A DNA stretch of 53,248 bases from assembly GCA_024811115.1 (NCBI GenBank), contig JAKOGH010000995.1, positions 1-53,248 on the forward strand. Reading direction: 5' to 3'. A model generated the notes under the pieces. The model searched no databases and was not told the DNA's origin. It worked only from the letters and a program-made list of their open reading frames with translations. The translations under genes and the position numbers were made by a program. Source of the DNA: Terana coerulea (taxonomy: Eukaryota; Basidiomycota; Agaricomycetes; Polyporales; Phanerochaetaceae). Shown piece by piece: positions 10,399 to 22,130 of this stretch. Numbering within the stretch: position 1 is the first letter of the stretch; each line of letters opens with the position of its first letter.

Positions 10399-12325
10399 TG
10401 TCACAGACGGACATGCATACGTAGTATTATTTTTCATCTTCTTTGCATTTATTTAGCACAGATACACAGTCTAGTAGCAGCTTCAGAGCCTTGAACTTTA
10501 TTCCAATGATCCCGGCGCTTAGCGCCCAAACGTGGCTCAACTCTTCTCACGCTTTTGAACACTTAGCACTCGGACTCACTGCGGAACCTAAGAGATAAAT
10601 CCCGGGATTTATAATATAAACATATAGTGGTCTGAAACAAACTGGCCAGCATAAGTCACATACATTGATTAGATATTCCTTTTAGGAGATATATCCCTTA
10701 AATGAATGTGTAAATCTATCCGACTAACTCTATATCTTTTCTTGATAACTCATGGAAGCTTTACTCTGAGAATAAATCCTCATATCTCTCATAGCTTTTC
10801 TGTGGATTTATAATGGGCAAATTACTTATAGGCAACAAGATAAATTGACTAGATAAATAAAAAAACAAGTCACACATGTATCCATGAACTAGGCAGAGGT
10901 CTTCGGAATACGTCTGTGGAATTTATTGTGGTGATATATTCCACCTAACACAGCAAGAGATATTGAGGACATATAGTTGATGTAAGAAAGATAAAGAACA
11001 CAGATATATTCATTAAAAATCACGTATTGCATATCTTCAGGATAAATCCAGCAGAACCTCGGACACTTAGAAACAAAGATGTCTGCAGAAAATAGTAGTT
11101 AGTCGCATTCAACATAAGCCTTTTGATTATGGACACTAAACACACAATGCACATTAGTAGATTTACACACAATTGCAAATCTAGTGAGAGCTATTAACTT
11201 TTGTATACTTTGCACAATGGCGGTGTATTTGTAGCACTTTGCTGCCCAAGTTAACAACCTTGGCTAGACTGCGCTGTTTTGACGTTGGCTAGTGTTAGCA
11301 TTGTTAGTCAGAGTTCCTATAGGGTGTAAAGCGTGTAAGTGCTTACTATGGTGTCATGTTTCATACAACACAAACCTATGCTTCATTGCACTCAGTTTGG
11401 CAGCAAAGTTCTATGAATACACCACCATTGTGCAATATATGCAAAGTTCAAGATAGTCCTTACTGGATTTGCAGTTGTATCTGAATATACTAATGTGCAT
11501 ACTAGTAAGTCTGTTGTCAGTAATCAAAAGTCTCATATTGAATGAGTCTATGTCTAACTACTACATTCAGCAGACATCTATGTTTCTAAGTGTCTGAGGT
11601 CCTGCTGGATTTATTCTGAGATATGCAGTATGTGATTTATAATGAATATATCTGCATTCTTTGTTTTACTTATGTCGACCATGTGTCCTTAATATCTCTT
11701 GCTGAGTTAGATGGAATATATTGCCACAATAAATCCTGTGGATGTATTCTGAAGACCTCTGTTTATTTTATGCTGGATACATGTACAACTTGTTTTGTAT
11801 TTGTCCGGAGAATTTATCTTGTTGCTTATAAGTAATGTGCTCATTATAAATCCACAAAATGGCTATGAGAGATACAAGGGATTTATTGTCAGAATAAAGC
11901 TCTGTGAGTTATTGGAGAAGGATACAGAGTTAAGTGCACAGATTTACTTGTTCATTTAAGTTGTATATTTTGAAATGGAATATTTAATCAATCCGTGTGA
12001 CTTATGCTGGCCATTTTGTTTCAGACTCCCATGTGTTGACACAACAAATCCCTAGGATTTATCTCTTAGGTTCTGCAGTGACTCTCTTACCTTGCTCTTT
12101 ATCTCAACCTCTTGGTCATTAGGGACAAGGTATGTATTACATATACTGTACATCACAGCAATGCTAACTTAGTCATTGAGGACAAGTATTGGCACCAGCC
12201 TACTTATTCTGTAAGGTCTATCTAGAGTTGGCCCTTATCACCCTCCTTATACGTATTCTGTCATCTATTCTACATCTGCTCTGGTCCATCCACTCTGGTT
12301 ATGCATTGAGCTCGTCTCTGCGACA
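10399..12325 (+). repeat. chromovirus 3' LTR (LTR-A), split by the foldback element
   Basis: It starts TGTCACAGACGGACATGC at 10399 just after the purine-rich tract and ends CTCTGCGACA at 12325. Removing 10578-12084 (the foldback plus one copy of the duplication) restores GGACTCTCTT, which matches the uninterrupted LTR-A copies. Confidence 0.85.
10578..12079. mobile_element. 1.5-kb foldback element with about 670-bp inverted arms
   Basis: It is flanked by a 5-bp target duplication GACTC (10573-10577 and 12080-12084). The termini are ACTGCGGAACCTAAGAGAT and the matching inverted ACTGCAGAACCTAAGAGAT. Nearly the whole element is one giant inverted repeat: the left arm (10578 to about 11248) pairs with the right arm (about 11400 to 12079), for example GTAGCACTTTGCTGCC on the left and GGCAGCAAAGTTCTAT on the right. 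The loop is about 150 bp. The arms are visibly diverged (roughly 80% by eye). It has no transposase; a 70-codon open frame at 11623-11835 is just one arm read through. Confidence 0.85.
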
Positions 12326-12612
12326 CATCTCCTACTTGTGCTCTAATTTTTGGAAATATCCCATGGTGAAGCACACATTCTCAAGCCAGTTTTTGCAGCT
12401 CTGAAGTCACATTAACAAAGTTAGAGCTGTGTGAAAGCTCTTTGTTGAGTTTTCTCTCACATTTGGCTTAATGCTGCTTGAATCACCTCATTTTGATCCA
12501 TTCTCACTAGTGTTACAGGCAAAATACCATGTTGCAAAAATATATGTAAGCTTGCCTGACCCTACCTCTCTTCCCTTACATTGGGCTAGGCGCTTAATTC
12601 CTGCGCTCCCTC
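12326..12612 (-). repeat. repeat C copy 1, truncated at the chromovirus LTR
   Basis: Read on the minus strand it begins at 12612 (GAGGG..GCAGGAATTAAGCGCC) and matches copies 2 and 3 until it stops exactly at the end of the chromovirus LTR. The chromovirus therefore appears to have inserted into this copy; its other half is not seen at the 5' side. Confidence 0.65.
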
Positions 12613-12868
12613 GCTAAAAATAGTCCCAAACTGAACTGAACTGAACTGAACTAAACCAGCATAAACTGGTTGAGTTGGTTTGATTCGGAGTTTGAACTGG
12701 TTAGAACCCTTGAATCATATATTTATCAGTTTTACTACTGTACTTTTATGACCACGTTGGTTGTCATAGATTACAGGCCCTCCAAAATCGCTAGAATAGG
12801 CACTTGGTCACATATTATAAGCTGCCACATTTAGTTGTAACATCAACTTTACATGCAGATAATTCAAA

Positions 12869-13361
12869 GAGGGCGCAGGAATTAAGCGCCTAACTCAATA
12901 TAAAGGAAGAGAAGTGGAGTTGGGCAAGCTCACACATATTTTTGCAACATAATATTTTGCCTATAATAGCAGTGAAAATGAGCCAAAAATGAGGTAATTC
13001 AGGTAACATTGAGCTAAATGTAAGAAAAACCTCAATGAGAACCTTTGCCGCAGCTCTGGCTCCATCAATGAGGCTTCACAGCTGCAAATGTATGATTGCT
13101 TAATGCTAAACTCCACTTGAGAATATATATAATAATTCTAAAAACTAGAGGAATAGTAAGACATGCTTTCAAAAATAGCTTACACACAGTTCAAGCACTG
13201 TAAGACTTTCCAGAAACCTAGCTGCAGAAATTAGCAACCAGTATTGCCATCAAATCACTATGTATACCTTCCATATATAGCAGGTCCAAGAGAGGGTATA
13301 CCAGAGAGCCCTAAACATAAAAATGAACATCAGGCTATGTTTCATTTTTGTGTGCCCCCTT
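12869..13361 (+). mobile_element. repeat C copy 2
   Basis: About 493 bp, starting GAGGGCGCAGGAATTAAG and ending in the inverted form TTTTTGTGTGCCCCCT. It is similar to copy 3 along its length (shared ACATGCTTTCAAAAATA and ACCAGTATT segments). Short inverted ends with no coding capacity suggest a miniature inverted-repeat element. Confidence 0.6.
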
Positions 13362-13941
13362 GAGGTAATTTTCCACCTGCAGTGCCTTAAAAGTTAGAAA
13401 GGCATAATACTACAATTTTCAGCACAATTCAGCCAATTTGCACCTATTTAAGTGAAAACTGCCTCAAAACCATATATGCTTACCTTATTTCTGACATTTC
13501 ATTGTCTAAAATCTCACCCAGTATCACTAATTACAGCAGTCTCTACTGGCTGTCCACAGCAGTTCAAAACAGTTATAGTCACATATCTGTTAGGAGTTGT
13601 TGTAATAGTACAATATATCAAATCAGTATAATTGTAATAGTAGAGTTATATATTGATATTTAAAAGGGTTTGTATAATGAAAAAGCCTCACACTATGACG
13701 TTTTGGAGTTCAATGTTTAACAAAGGCTGCCAGTTGCCATTTTTGGCAGCTATTGATAGCATCAAATATGTGCTGAAATATAAGCAGAGTAACATTTGGT
13801 GCTCAGTTAATAAGCACAAAGATGAAAAAATAGTTCAAATATGCTACAGTAAGTATATTCATGTACTTTTTATATATAAATCCCAGCATAAATACACTAC
13901 ATAATATATATATAGTTTAGAGCTTAAATCAGTTCAACATG

Positions 13942-14443
13942 GAGGGCACAAGAATTAAGTGCCTAATCCAATAAGGAGAAAGAGAGGTAGGGTCGGGCAA
14001 GCTTACATATATTTTTGCCACATAGTATTTTGCCTATAACAGCAGCAAAATGGGTTAAAAATAGGGTAATCCATGCAACATCAAGTCAAATGCAAGAGAA
14101 AACTCAATAAGAAGCTTTGGTGCAGCTTTGTCTCCGTCAATGTGACTTTAGAGCTGCAGATGTATAGCTGCGTAACATTGGAATTGGGTCAAGAATGTAT
14201 ACTTCAACATAGCATCATTCTAAATAATTAGAGTAGCAGTAAGACATGCTTTCAAAAATAACTTACATGCACTTCAAGCATTATAAGACACCACAAAAAC
14301 TCAGCTGTGGAAAGTAGTAACCAGTATTACCATCAAATCACCATATATACCTTCTATATATGGCAGCTCTAGAGGAGGAGAGTACTCTAAAGACCTCTAA
14401 ACACAAAATGAACATTGAGTTGTGTTTCATTTTGTGCGCCCTC
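13942..14443 (+). mobile_element. repeat C copy 3
   Basis: 502 bp with inverted ends GAGGGCACAAGAATT and ATTTTGTGCGCCCTC. It lies in the same orientation as copy 2, 580 bp downstream. No clean target duplication was seen. Confidence 0.6.
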
Positions 14444-14600
14444 TTTGCAGTTCAAACTTAGTTCAGAGTGTGATAGCCATGCCCCAAATCAAAAACTGAA
14501 CCAAGTTACTGTAAAGCCAAACTAGAACTGAACTAAACTAAACTGCATAGTTCAGTTCATCAGTTTAGGCTCTGAACCACTAAATCAAGCTGAACTTTGG

Positions 14601-15040
14601 CAACATTAAACATATACATCATGCAGCAGGTCTCCTTGCCCAGGTTACTGTGATTTATCCATGTTAAAAAAGGCTATGAGCAATAAGCCAAGCATTTTGG
14701 AAATAGAAAAGCTAACATTGGGCTTATAAAATCTGACACACATGTGCATAAAGGCTATCAGTGTCCTAAGTACAAAAGCCTGTGAAGTAGTGGAAGACAA
14801 AGTAGAGAAGAGCTTAGAGAGGGAACTTGAAGAGGTCCAACATGTTGCCTGGCTTAAGTATACTAAGTGACTCTAAATATGAATCTCATAGCCTCAGCAC
14901 CATTGTCATTATTATTCTCTGCAATGTTGCCTCAAGCAAACTCTTAGATGTAGTGCTAAAGAGATAGGCCAGGTTTATATGCTAAATACTTAGATTTCAT
15001 GATATTCCAAAGATAGTGAATAAATATATAAGCTATCCAA
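14601..15040. other. AT-rich DNA, nothing recognised
   Basis: No open frame, repeat or motif that I can name was seen here. Confidence 0.5.
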
Positions 15041-16600
15041 CACTTATTCCTTATGAATATCTGACATCTCTAAATATAATTTGCGCTATTATTCCCATCT
15101 TCCTTTACTATAACAGTGCTAATATTACAATTTGTGTATTTTCTAATTATGTGTTACAATATAATACTCATACTTAAGTTAAATAGGCCATCGCTAGTGT
15201 ATAGTGAGCTTAATTTCTTTGTTTATCTTTGCTAGCTTTTGAACATTCTTTTATCTAGCTTTAGCAAGTTTGCTCACTGTTTTAAGCAGTGGGCTCATAA
15301 TACTGACTACTTAGCATGAGTTAATAATAATATGAATAATATAGAAATCTTTTTAAGTGTTGCTATAGTGATTCCAGCCATAGCATAAATGCTAGATGAT
15401 GGACTGCATGTGATATGCTTGGATGTATCTCTGAGTAGCAATATAAAGCAGCGCATTATAAAACTAACAAAATGCTATACATTGTGAAAATATTCATGCA
15501 TATGCAATTATACAGTTTTAGTATTGTGATGCGTAATTGCCATTTAGAACATCCACCATTTAAGCTATGAGGCTTACATTGTGGAAAAGTAAGGTTCAAA
15601 GGCTTTTTACCATTTGAATAGCATAATAGCATTTAAAGAGCATGTAAATATATTTCATACAGATATGTGTAGTTATATGAATATAGTCACAATTCCTAAA
15701 AATTATCTGGCATTTCCAATTTATAATTTACGCTAGCCAGTAAATAGCAGTAACAGAGTATAATATCAAAATATAGGTAAAATATTAGAAATCAGAAAGA
15801 TATTTAAGTGTATATAAGGGAATGTTATAATTATTGCGGATTTCCATTATAATTTGAAACATCTGCAGCCTGAGCTATGGAGCTTACATTGTATATAAAG
15901 CAAGGTTCAAGGACCTGCTATTATCAGAACAGCAGAATAGCATCCCAAGAATATGTATACATGTTTGCTATATATATATATATATATATGCCTCTTCCCA
16001 AATATGTTTATAATTCTTTAAATTTATTTAGCCTGTTAGATCTATAATTTACCCTAGCTAGTAAGTGACTGTAAAAAGTGTGGTATTAAAATACAAGCAA
16101 AATAGCAAAAGTTAGGAGAATATTTGCATATATCAAAGAGTATACCAAAACCATTTATCAATATATCTGAGTTGAATGGGCCATTGCTAATGTGTGGCAA
16201 GTATGATTTTTTCATTTATTAAATATTGCTTTGTTTTGCCTTGCTATCAATTGACTATAAGTTGCACTAATACCTCCTCTCTCCTCTTCTATTCTAGCCT
16301 TAATATCACAACTTTTATATTTTCTCGTTATGTTTTACTATATAATACTTATATTCATTTTAGCTATAATATAATTACTGCTCAGTACTGCATATAAAGT
16401 GCTGCTAGTAAAGTACTTTTGCTGAGCACAGTTGTAAGATTTTCTAAACATATGTTTCTTAGCTTACCTTTAAAATCACAGCTTTGCCCTTGTGCTAATT
16501 TATCATTACACCAAATATCACTATATAGAGTAATTGCTCTTTTTATAAAGTAAAACCGTCTATGATATATTAATCCACATACTCTATACTTTGTATTGTC
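15041..16600. repeat. diverged direct repeats in AT-rich DNA
   Basis: 15525-15830 and 15835-16150 are two diverged copies of a unit of about 310 bp (shared: GAGCTTACATTGT then AAGGTTCAA, and later TATAATTTACNCTAGC..GTAA). A second pair flanks them: TTAAATAGGCCATCGCTAGTGT near 15180 and TTGAATGGGCCATTGCTAATGT near 16170. A (TA)n run lies at about 15970-15990. Confidence 0.55.
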
Positions 16601-16614
16601 AACTATAATATCTT

Positions 16615-17181
16615 TATCACAAATTTCCTACAGTGCTAGTCTGAGTGCTTAAAGTGTAACATTAAGTCGCAAGGCAGTATTAGCCACCAAGTCGTCACAC
16701 AGTGTTACAAGATGCTGAATTACTTTGCCCTGTGCTTGTTGCATAGTTATCAGAAATATGCCTCATACGGACATAGGATCCAGGACTCAGGGTCTGGAAC
16801 TGTTCTGGACTATGACCTCAATATAACGCCAGTATGACATCATTGGACTAATAGTATACAGTAGCTCGATTAGGACATCTAGATAGCGTTGATGTTAGCA
16901 TGATAGCTAGGTTAGATCCGATAAGGGAGTTAAAGCGGTGGTATGCTCTGGAGCCTTAGTCAGACATCACCTGACTGTATCAGTCAGCATATGGTATTGG
17001 AGGTCTTTAGATAGTGTCTGGGGTCCCTCTACATGTATATAAGGAGGCTGGTCTGTGGGCTAAACCTCAGACTCAACAACATCGTTGATTCATATCTGCT
17101 TTACTAGCTCTACTCAAGTCCCTCTGCTTTCCCCACCTCTTTCAAGTCATCCCAGCAGGTGAGTATTGTAGTTTTGTGATA
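16615..17181 (+). mobile_element. LTR-like repeat, family LTR-B
   Basis: Full-length copy with ends TATCACAAA and TTTGTGATA and the TGTATATAAGGAGG box. Flanking pentamers (ATCTT / CAAAC) do not match. Confidence 0.65.
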
Positions 17182-17879
17182 CAAACATTGAGGTTCCGAA
17201 GAAGAGATGGCCAGGATGACTTTCACCTCAAGAACAAACTCAGAGACACTTAGACTACGTACAACAAACAATCGGATAGACATAAACTGCCAGTATATAG
17301 CCCTTTGTAATAGCATTAAACAATGGTCTAGTATTTTGTATCATATGTGCAGACACTTAACCTCACATCGAGCCTGTAGCAGTGTACTTGCTTTAGTAAC
17401 TGAATACAAGCTTCAATTAAACTTAACCCTGGCATTGCCTTTTCATCTCTGATGGCACTTAACTAGATATAATGATTACTTTACTTGCTTCTTGACTAAC
17501 CCTGTTTGTTACATATTAGCGTAACAAATAAGTACTGCTTAAAGCACTCCTTATACTAAGCATGATCTTGAAGGCCTGCTCAGCTTACTGTGGCTTCTAC
17601 AAAGCTACAACTACTGACCCTTGACATTACAGATTACAAACATTGTTATTAGACTACAAGCAGACTTTACTTACTGCTTTCTTTAATAGAAGCAATCATA
17701 CATAGAGCTGTCAACCTTTGTTTAATACCTGACTTCATGAACTATGTTCTCTAATTATTGCCACCTTTTCTGTAAGATCTTCTCTCATTGAACAACCAGA
17801 ATATTATAGTCTAACGACTAACCTAGTAACCTCGGCATTTAGCATAGCCTGTGTTCTACTAACTAGTCAATTAATCACT

Positions 17880-19036
17880 AGGTACTTACTAGCACCTATC
17901 TCTTACCCGGAACTTCAGTGCTTTATTGTCTGATTGCAACAGTGCATAAGCTTTTACCCTTATTAGAACAGATTTGGCAGAACTTGCATTTACCAAATAT
18001 TTCAGCCTAGTTAGTTTCTTTTGCCTTGCCCTTGCCTTTACCCTTCGACTGTTTATTTGGCTCCACCCTGTTTTTGTTAGTGCTGTTGTTATCAAAAACT
18101 GAACATTTCAACAATTCTAAGTGGAGCTCTTTGTATAGCTACAGCAGCGTTAAAATAAGCTTCCAATTTCTTGAGCTCAGTGCCACTAAAAATAGGACAA
18201 CTATTGTCTGGCACATATTCTAAGAAAGCACTGCTTTAATCTTATTGATGTGCAGCTTATTTTGGTACAACTACAATTTAGGCCAGTGTTTTGTACTGTT
18301 CTGCGTACTTCAGGCTAGATCTTTGTTATTCCAGAGGTTGTTGAGTTTTTCTTTTGCACTTTGTTTTTTGTTACACTACCTGTAGATCCCTTGCATCTTC
18401 TTGACAAAGTTGAGCTAAGTGCTAATAGGCTGGTTGTTCCACAACTTGTCTGTGTAAAACTTCATATAAGTTATGGCAGTGCTGTAGAGGCAACTGAGAG
18501 ACAAAATAATGCGCTGCTTGTCTGCCACAATCTGCATATGCTCACAGTAAAGGGTAATGTAGTTTAATCACTCTTTGAGGCTGTTCTTCAAGCTATTAAA
18601 GGTGGGAGGATTGGGCATCTTTGGGACATATTTGCTAGAGCCTCCATTTATAGGAATTTTGTCAACTTGGGCCTTATAAAGCTTGACTGTGGCTTTATAA
18701 GCATCTGCAATCTTCTCCAGTGATTAAATCTTCACAGCATGCTTAAGGGCTTGGTTTTCAAGCTTTTCAATTCAGTGCTGCTGATTGTTAATTGCTTTGT
18801 ATATTATGTTATGCATATAGTTGAAGTGATTCATCATGTCAGTGACATGTTCTTGTGCAAAATTTGTGCTGATTCAAACAGCTTGATGTAAGGGTATTCT
18901 GAGTTATATTAACAATTGCTTCCAATTGGGTGTTACTAAAGCAAGTAGCGTTGACATTGACATTATGCAGAAGGGCTTTAGAAAGATCATCAATGATTTC
19001 TGTAGTGTGGTCAGGGATGAAGTTAGTGAAAGACAT
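17880..19036 (-). pseudogene. gag-like retroelement relic (tentative)
   Basis: On the minus strand an ATG at 19036 opens MSFTNFIPDHTTEIIDDLSK (about 65 codons before the first stop). Further frames carry a helical stretch MQIVADKQRIILSLSYMKVG and TYMKFYTDKLVEQPAYWH (about 18.4-18.55 kb), and a basic segment KSGKGKAKE followed by closely spaced Cys codons (about 17.95-18.03 kb). An acidic start, a helical middle and a basic Cys-containing end is the layout of Ty3/gypsy gag. No single motif is decisive and a dozen stops are present; other decayed genes are possible. Confidence 0.35.
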
Positions 19037-19150
19037 TTTTGCTCTTTTGTATTAGTTCTAATTTAATCAAACAAAACTTCGAACAAAGGATTGAATAGGT
19101 TATTGCATGCTAGCTAGTTATTCTAGCTGATAAATGCAGAGTTTATTTAG

Positions 19151-19678
19151 TGTCGTAAAGATGAGCTTGATGCGTAACCAGCACGAGCAGATCGGAGTAG
19201 ATGAGGAATAGATGATAAAACAAGTCACGAGGGAGGATGACAAAGACCAACTCCCGAGTAGACCTCACAGAGCAGGCAGGCGTAACCGGCACGAGCAGAT
19301 CGGAGTAGATGAGGAATAGATGATAAAACAAGTACGAGGAGGATGACAAAGACCAACTCCCAGTAGACCTCACAGAACAGGCAGGCAGGTGCTAATACTT
19401 GTCCCTAATGACCAAGTTAGCATTGCTCCCATGTCTGATGTATCGAATGCATACCTTGTCACGATGACCAAGAAGTCGAGATGAGAGACAAGGCCAGAGA
19501 GTCCAGAGTGCTAAGTGTCTGAGAATGTGGGAAGAATCTAGCTGTATTTGGGCGCTAAGCGCCAGGTTCATCAGAATGAAGTCTAAAGGCTCTGGGGCTG
19601 CTACTAAGCCATGTATTTGTGCTAAACAAATGCGAGGAAATGAAAAATAATACTACATATATGTGTCCGTCTGCAACA
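19151..19678 (-). mobile_element. solo LTR, family LTR-A, with an internal tandem duplication
   Basis: 528 bp, with a perfect 5-bp target duplication TTTAG (19146-19150 and 19679-19683). It is longer than other copies because about 110 bp (GTAACC..GAGCAGATCGGAGTAG to ACAGGCAGG) is present twice, at about 19170-19280 and 19281-19384. Confidence 0.9.
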
Positions 19679-19683
19679 TTTAG

Positions 19684-20918
19684 CAGCCTTAGAAATGGCT
19701 ACATCAAGTGCAACTAGTTGACTACAAATTTCTGCAAATTTACTATTAAAGTCCATAAATAAAACCTTTCTGATATGCTTTAGTGCTCTTGTTAACTCCT
19801 TCTACTTTTCATTACCCAACTTCTGCCTCACCCAAGTTCAGGATTTTTGTAGATATTCTGGAACTTATTATACTAGCTTTGGAGCTTGTTCTAATCTCCT
19901 CAGATATCACACCCGGTTAGCGTGATTGGTATTCTACAATGAAGTCCTCTTTATAGAGTTTTTGAAGACTGAATTGAAGTGAACTTCGTAGCCTAAGCAT
20001 CAGTTGAAGTTTATTAGAATGCTTTATCAGCTTTATATATCAAAATAAAGCTTGGCTTAGAGCGGCTAAGGAATTTGATACTCCTCACGAGGTGCAAGTT
20101 ATTTAGCAAGTGGTGGTGAGGAGTTAAAGAGTTAGTTGAGCAGCTTCTTTTAACACTGCTTCATTAAAGTGTAGCTTTTAATGTGCTTAAGCAGCAAGTT
20201 GGCTTTGGCTTCCTAAACCAGCTGCTTGCACTCCTTAGGAGTGTGAGAGTATGAGCATAGTTCCATATAGCCTAAGTTATAGACCTTTTGAGGCTTGCCT
20301 ATATTGGCATATTTAGCTCAAATCTTCTTGGGAGAGAATGTATTTGCACAGACCCAAAGGCTCGTTCTTTGCATAAGTGGTGAATATAAGAGATCTTAAC
20401 AATAGCATTAGTACTCGTTTCTATTTTAGCTGATATAGTACAGAAAAAGATGAATGAGCAGAATGACTTGTTGAGGTCATGTAGTTTTAATGTGTATAAT
20501 TGATAGTGTTGACAACAGCTTAGTTTCTTTTACAAGTCACAGAAGTATCAACTCAATTAAGAGTGATGTAGAAGTCTCTGACACGGTTCCAGCTCTGCAG
20601 CAAATGGTTTTGAGCTAATATTACATTGACTCTATGCTCACTCAAGCTAGCTTACTATTAATACCTGAAGGCATATAGTTGTAACTGTAGAAGGTAAATT
20701 ACACTAACTTATTGCTCTATGCTATACAATGCAGCAAGCACCTCTTTACATCTGAAGATTGGCATAAAAATTAGCATGCTGCCATAGTAGCAGCCCATGG
20801 CCTAAGCTATGGTGCTTCTCAATAATACAGAGCATAGTCCTTGATGGCAACTAGCTCATAGCCTTGGTCCTTTGCAAAGCGGTGGCAAGATACCCCAGAA
20901 TCCAAACAGCAACAGTGT
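19684..20918. other. AT-rich DNA, possible leader of the gag-like relic
   Basis: Removing the LTR-A insertion joins this stretch to the region upstream of the gag-like frame. It has no open frame of note, and no second LTR could be recognised. Confidence 0.35.
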
Positions 20919-20923
20919 TCCTT

Positions 20924-21457
20924 TATTCTGAAACTACAATACTCACCTGCTGGGATAACTTGGAAGAGGTGGGGAAAGCAGAGGGACTTGAGTAGAGCTA
21001 GTAGAGTAGATATGAATCAACGATGTTGTTGAGTCTGGGGGTTTAGCTCACAGACCAGCCTCCTTATACGTGTAGAGGGACCCCAGACACTATCTAAGAC
21101 CTTCAGTCTGGCTATGCTGACTGATACAGTCAGGTGATGTCTGACTAAGGCTCCAGAGCATACCACTGCTCTAACTCCTTTATCAGATCTGACCTAGCTA
21201 TCATGCTAACATCAACACTGTCTAGATGTCCTAATCGAGCTACGTATACTCTGGGTCCATGATGTTATAGTCAGGAACAGTTCCAAACCAGAGTCCTGGA
21301 TCCTACGTCCGTATAAGGCATATCCCTGATGTCCATGCGATAAGCACATGGCAAACTGATCTAGCATCTTGTAACGCTGTGTGACGACTTGGTGACATGT
21401 TCCGTGACTTGATGTTATTTCTGGCGCTGTAAACTAGCGCTGAGGAAATTTATGACA
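20924..21457 (-). mobile_element. solo LTR, family LTR-B
   Basis: Minus-orientation copy with a 5-bp target duplication TCCTT (20919-20923 and 21458-21462). Its ends, read on its own strand, are TGTCATAAATTTCC and GTAGTTTCAGAATA. This copy is the best evidence that family B is an LTR. Confidence 0.8.
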
Positions 21458-21566
21458 TCCTTTTAACATACTGTGCACAATAATATATATGCTGCAAGAC
21501 ACTGCAACAAAGTCTTGCTTATTACTCTTGATAGCAGCAACAAGCAGCAGAGTAAACTCAATAAAA

Positions 21567-22130
21567 TATCACCAAACTCCAATGCTTATCTGTTGGAACA
21601 ACTTAAAAGAGGTAGGAAAAGCAGAGGAAATTGAATAGAGTGGGTAGAGTAGATATGAATCAACGATGTTGTTGAGTTTGGGGGTTTTGGCCAACAGATC
21701 AGCCTCTTTATGTATATGTGTAGAGGGACCCCAGACACTATCTAAGACCTCCAACACCATATGCTGACTGATATAGTCAGATGATGTCTGACTAAGGCTC
21801 TAAAGCATACTGCCACTCTAACTCTCTTATCAAATCTGACCTAGCTATCATGCTAACATCAACACTATCTAGATGTCCTAATTGGTTGACTGCATATCTA
21901 GACTGTGATGTTATACTGACATTATTCTAAAGTCATAGTACAGATTAGTTTCAGACTAAAGTCCTAGATCCTATGTTTATATAAGATGTACCCCAGATAA
22001 CCATGCAACAAGTGCATAGCAGACTAATTTAGCATCTTGTAATGCTGTTGTGACAACTTATGACATATTCAGTGACTTGATATTATATACTAAGCACTGT
22101 AGGAGCTAGCACTGAGGAAAATTTGTAATA
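21567..22130 (-). mobile_element. LTR-like repeat, family LTR-B (diverged)
   Basis: A more decayed copy only 109 bp from the previous one and in the same orientation. Its ends read TATTACAAATTTTCC and GTTTGGTGATA. No matching duplication was found. The two could be remnants of one element with its interior lost, but their divergence argues for separate insertions. Confidence 0.65.

Larger units (their letters stand above)
5233..12325 (+). mobile_element. decayed Ty3/gypsy chromovirus with nested insertions
   Basis: The order protease, reverse transcriptase, RNase H, integrase, chromodomain, purine-rich tract (GCGGAGGGG, 10388-10395) and LTR beginning TGTCACAGACGG at 10399 is diagnostic of Ty3/gypsy chromoviruses. 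A primer-binding-site-like TGGTATCAGAGG lies at 5233-5244. The 3' LTR (family LTR-A) runs 10399-12325, interrupted by the foldback element at 10578-12079. The 5' LTR is missing. Internal domains are interrupted by many stops and frameshifts. The integrase is split by a hAT-like element (8001-9134), itself split by a solo LTR (8514-8934). The gag region (about 5.25-5.7 kb) is too decayed to recognise. Confidence 0.85.
12613..14600 (+). repeat. composite repeat with GAAC-box ends
   Basis: The left part (12.62-12.71 kb) has CTGAAC repeated four times followed by AACTGGTT boxes; the right part (14.45-14.60 kb) has the inverted GTTCAG/GAACTGAAC boxes. Candidate ends are TAGTCCCAAACTGAACTG and, inverted, TAGTGGTTCAGAGCC. 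Dense subterminal boxes resemble those of hAT elements. Repeat C copies 2 and 3 lie inside. No matching target duplication was found, so the boundaries are approximate. Confidence 0.4.

Noticed and set aside
11623..11835. 70-codon open frame inside the first foldback
   Set aside because: It is one arm of the inverted repeat; the mirrored arm does not keep it open.
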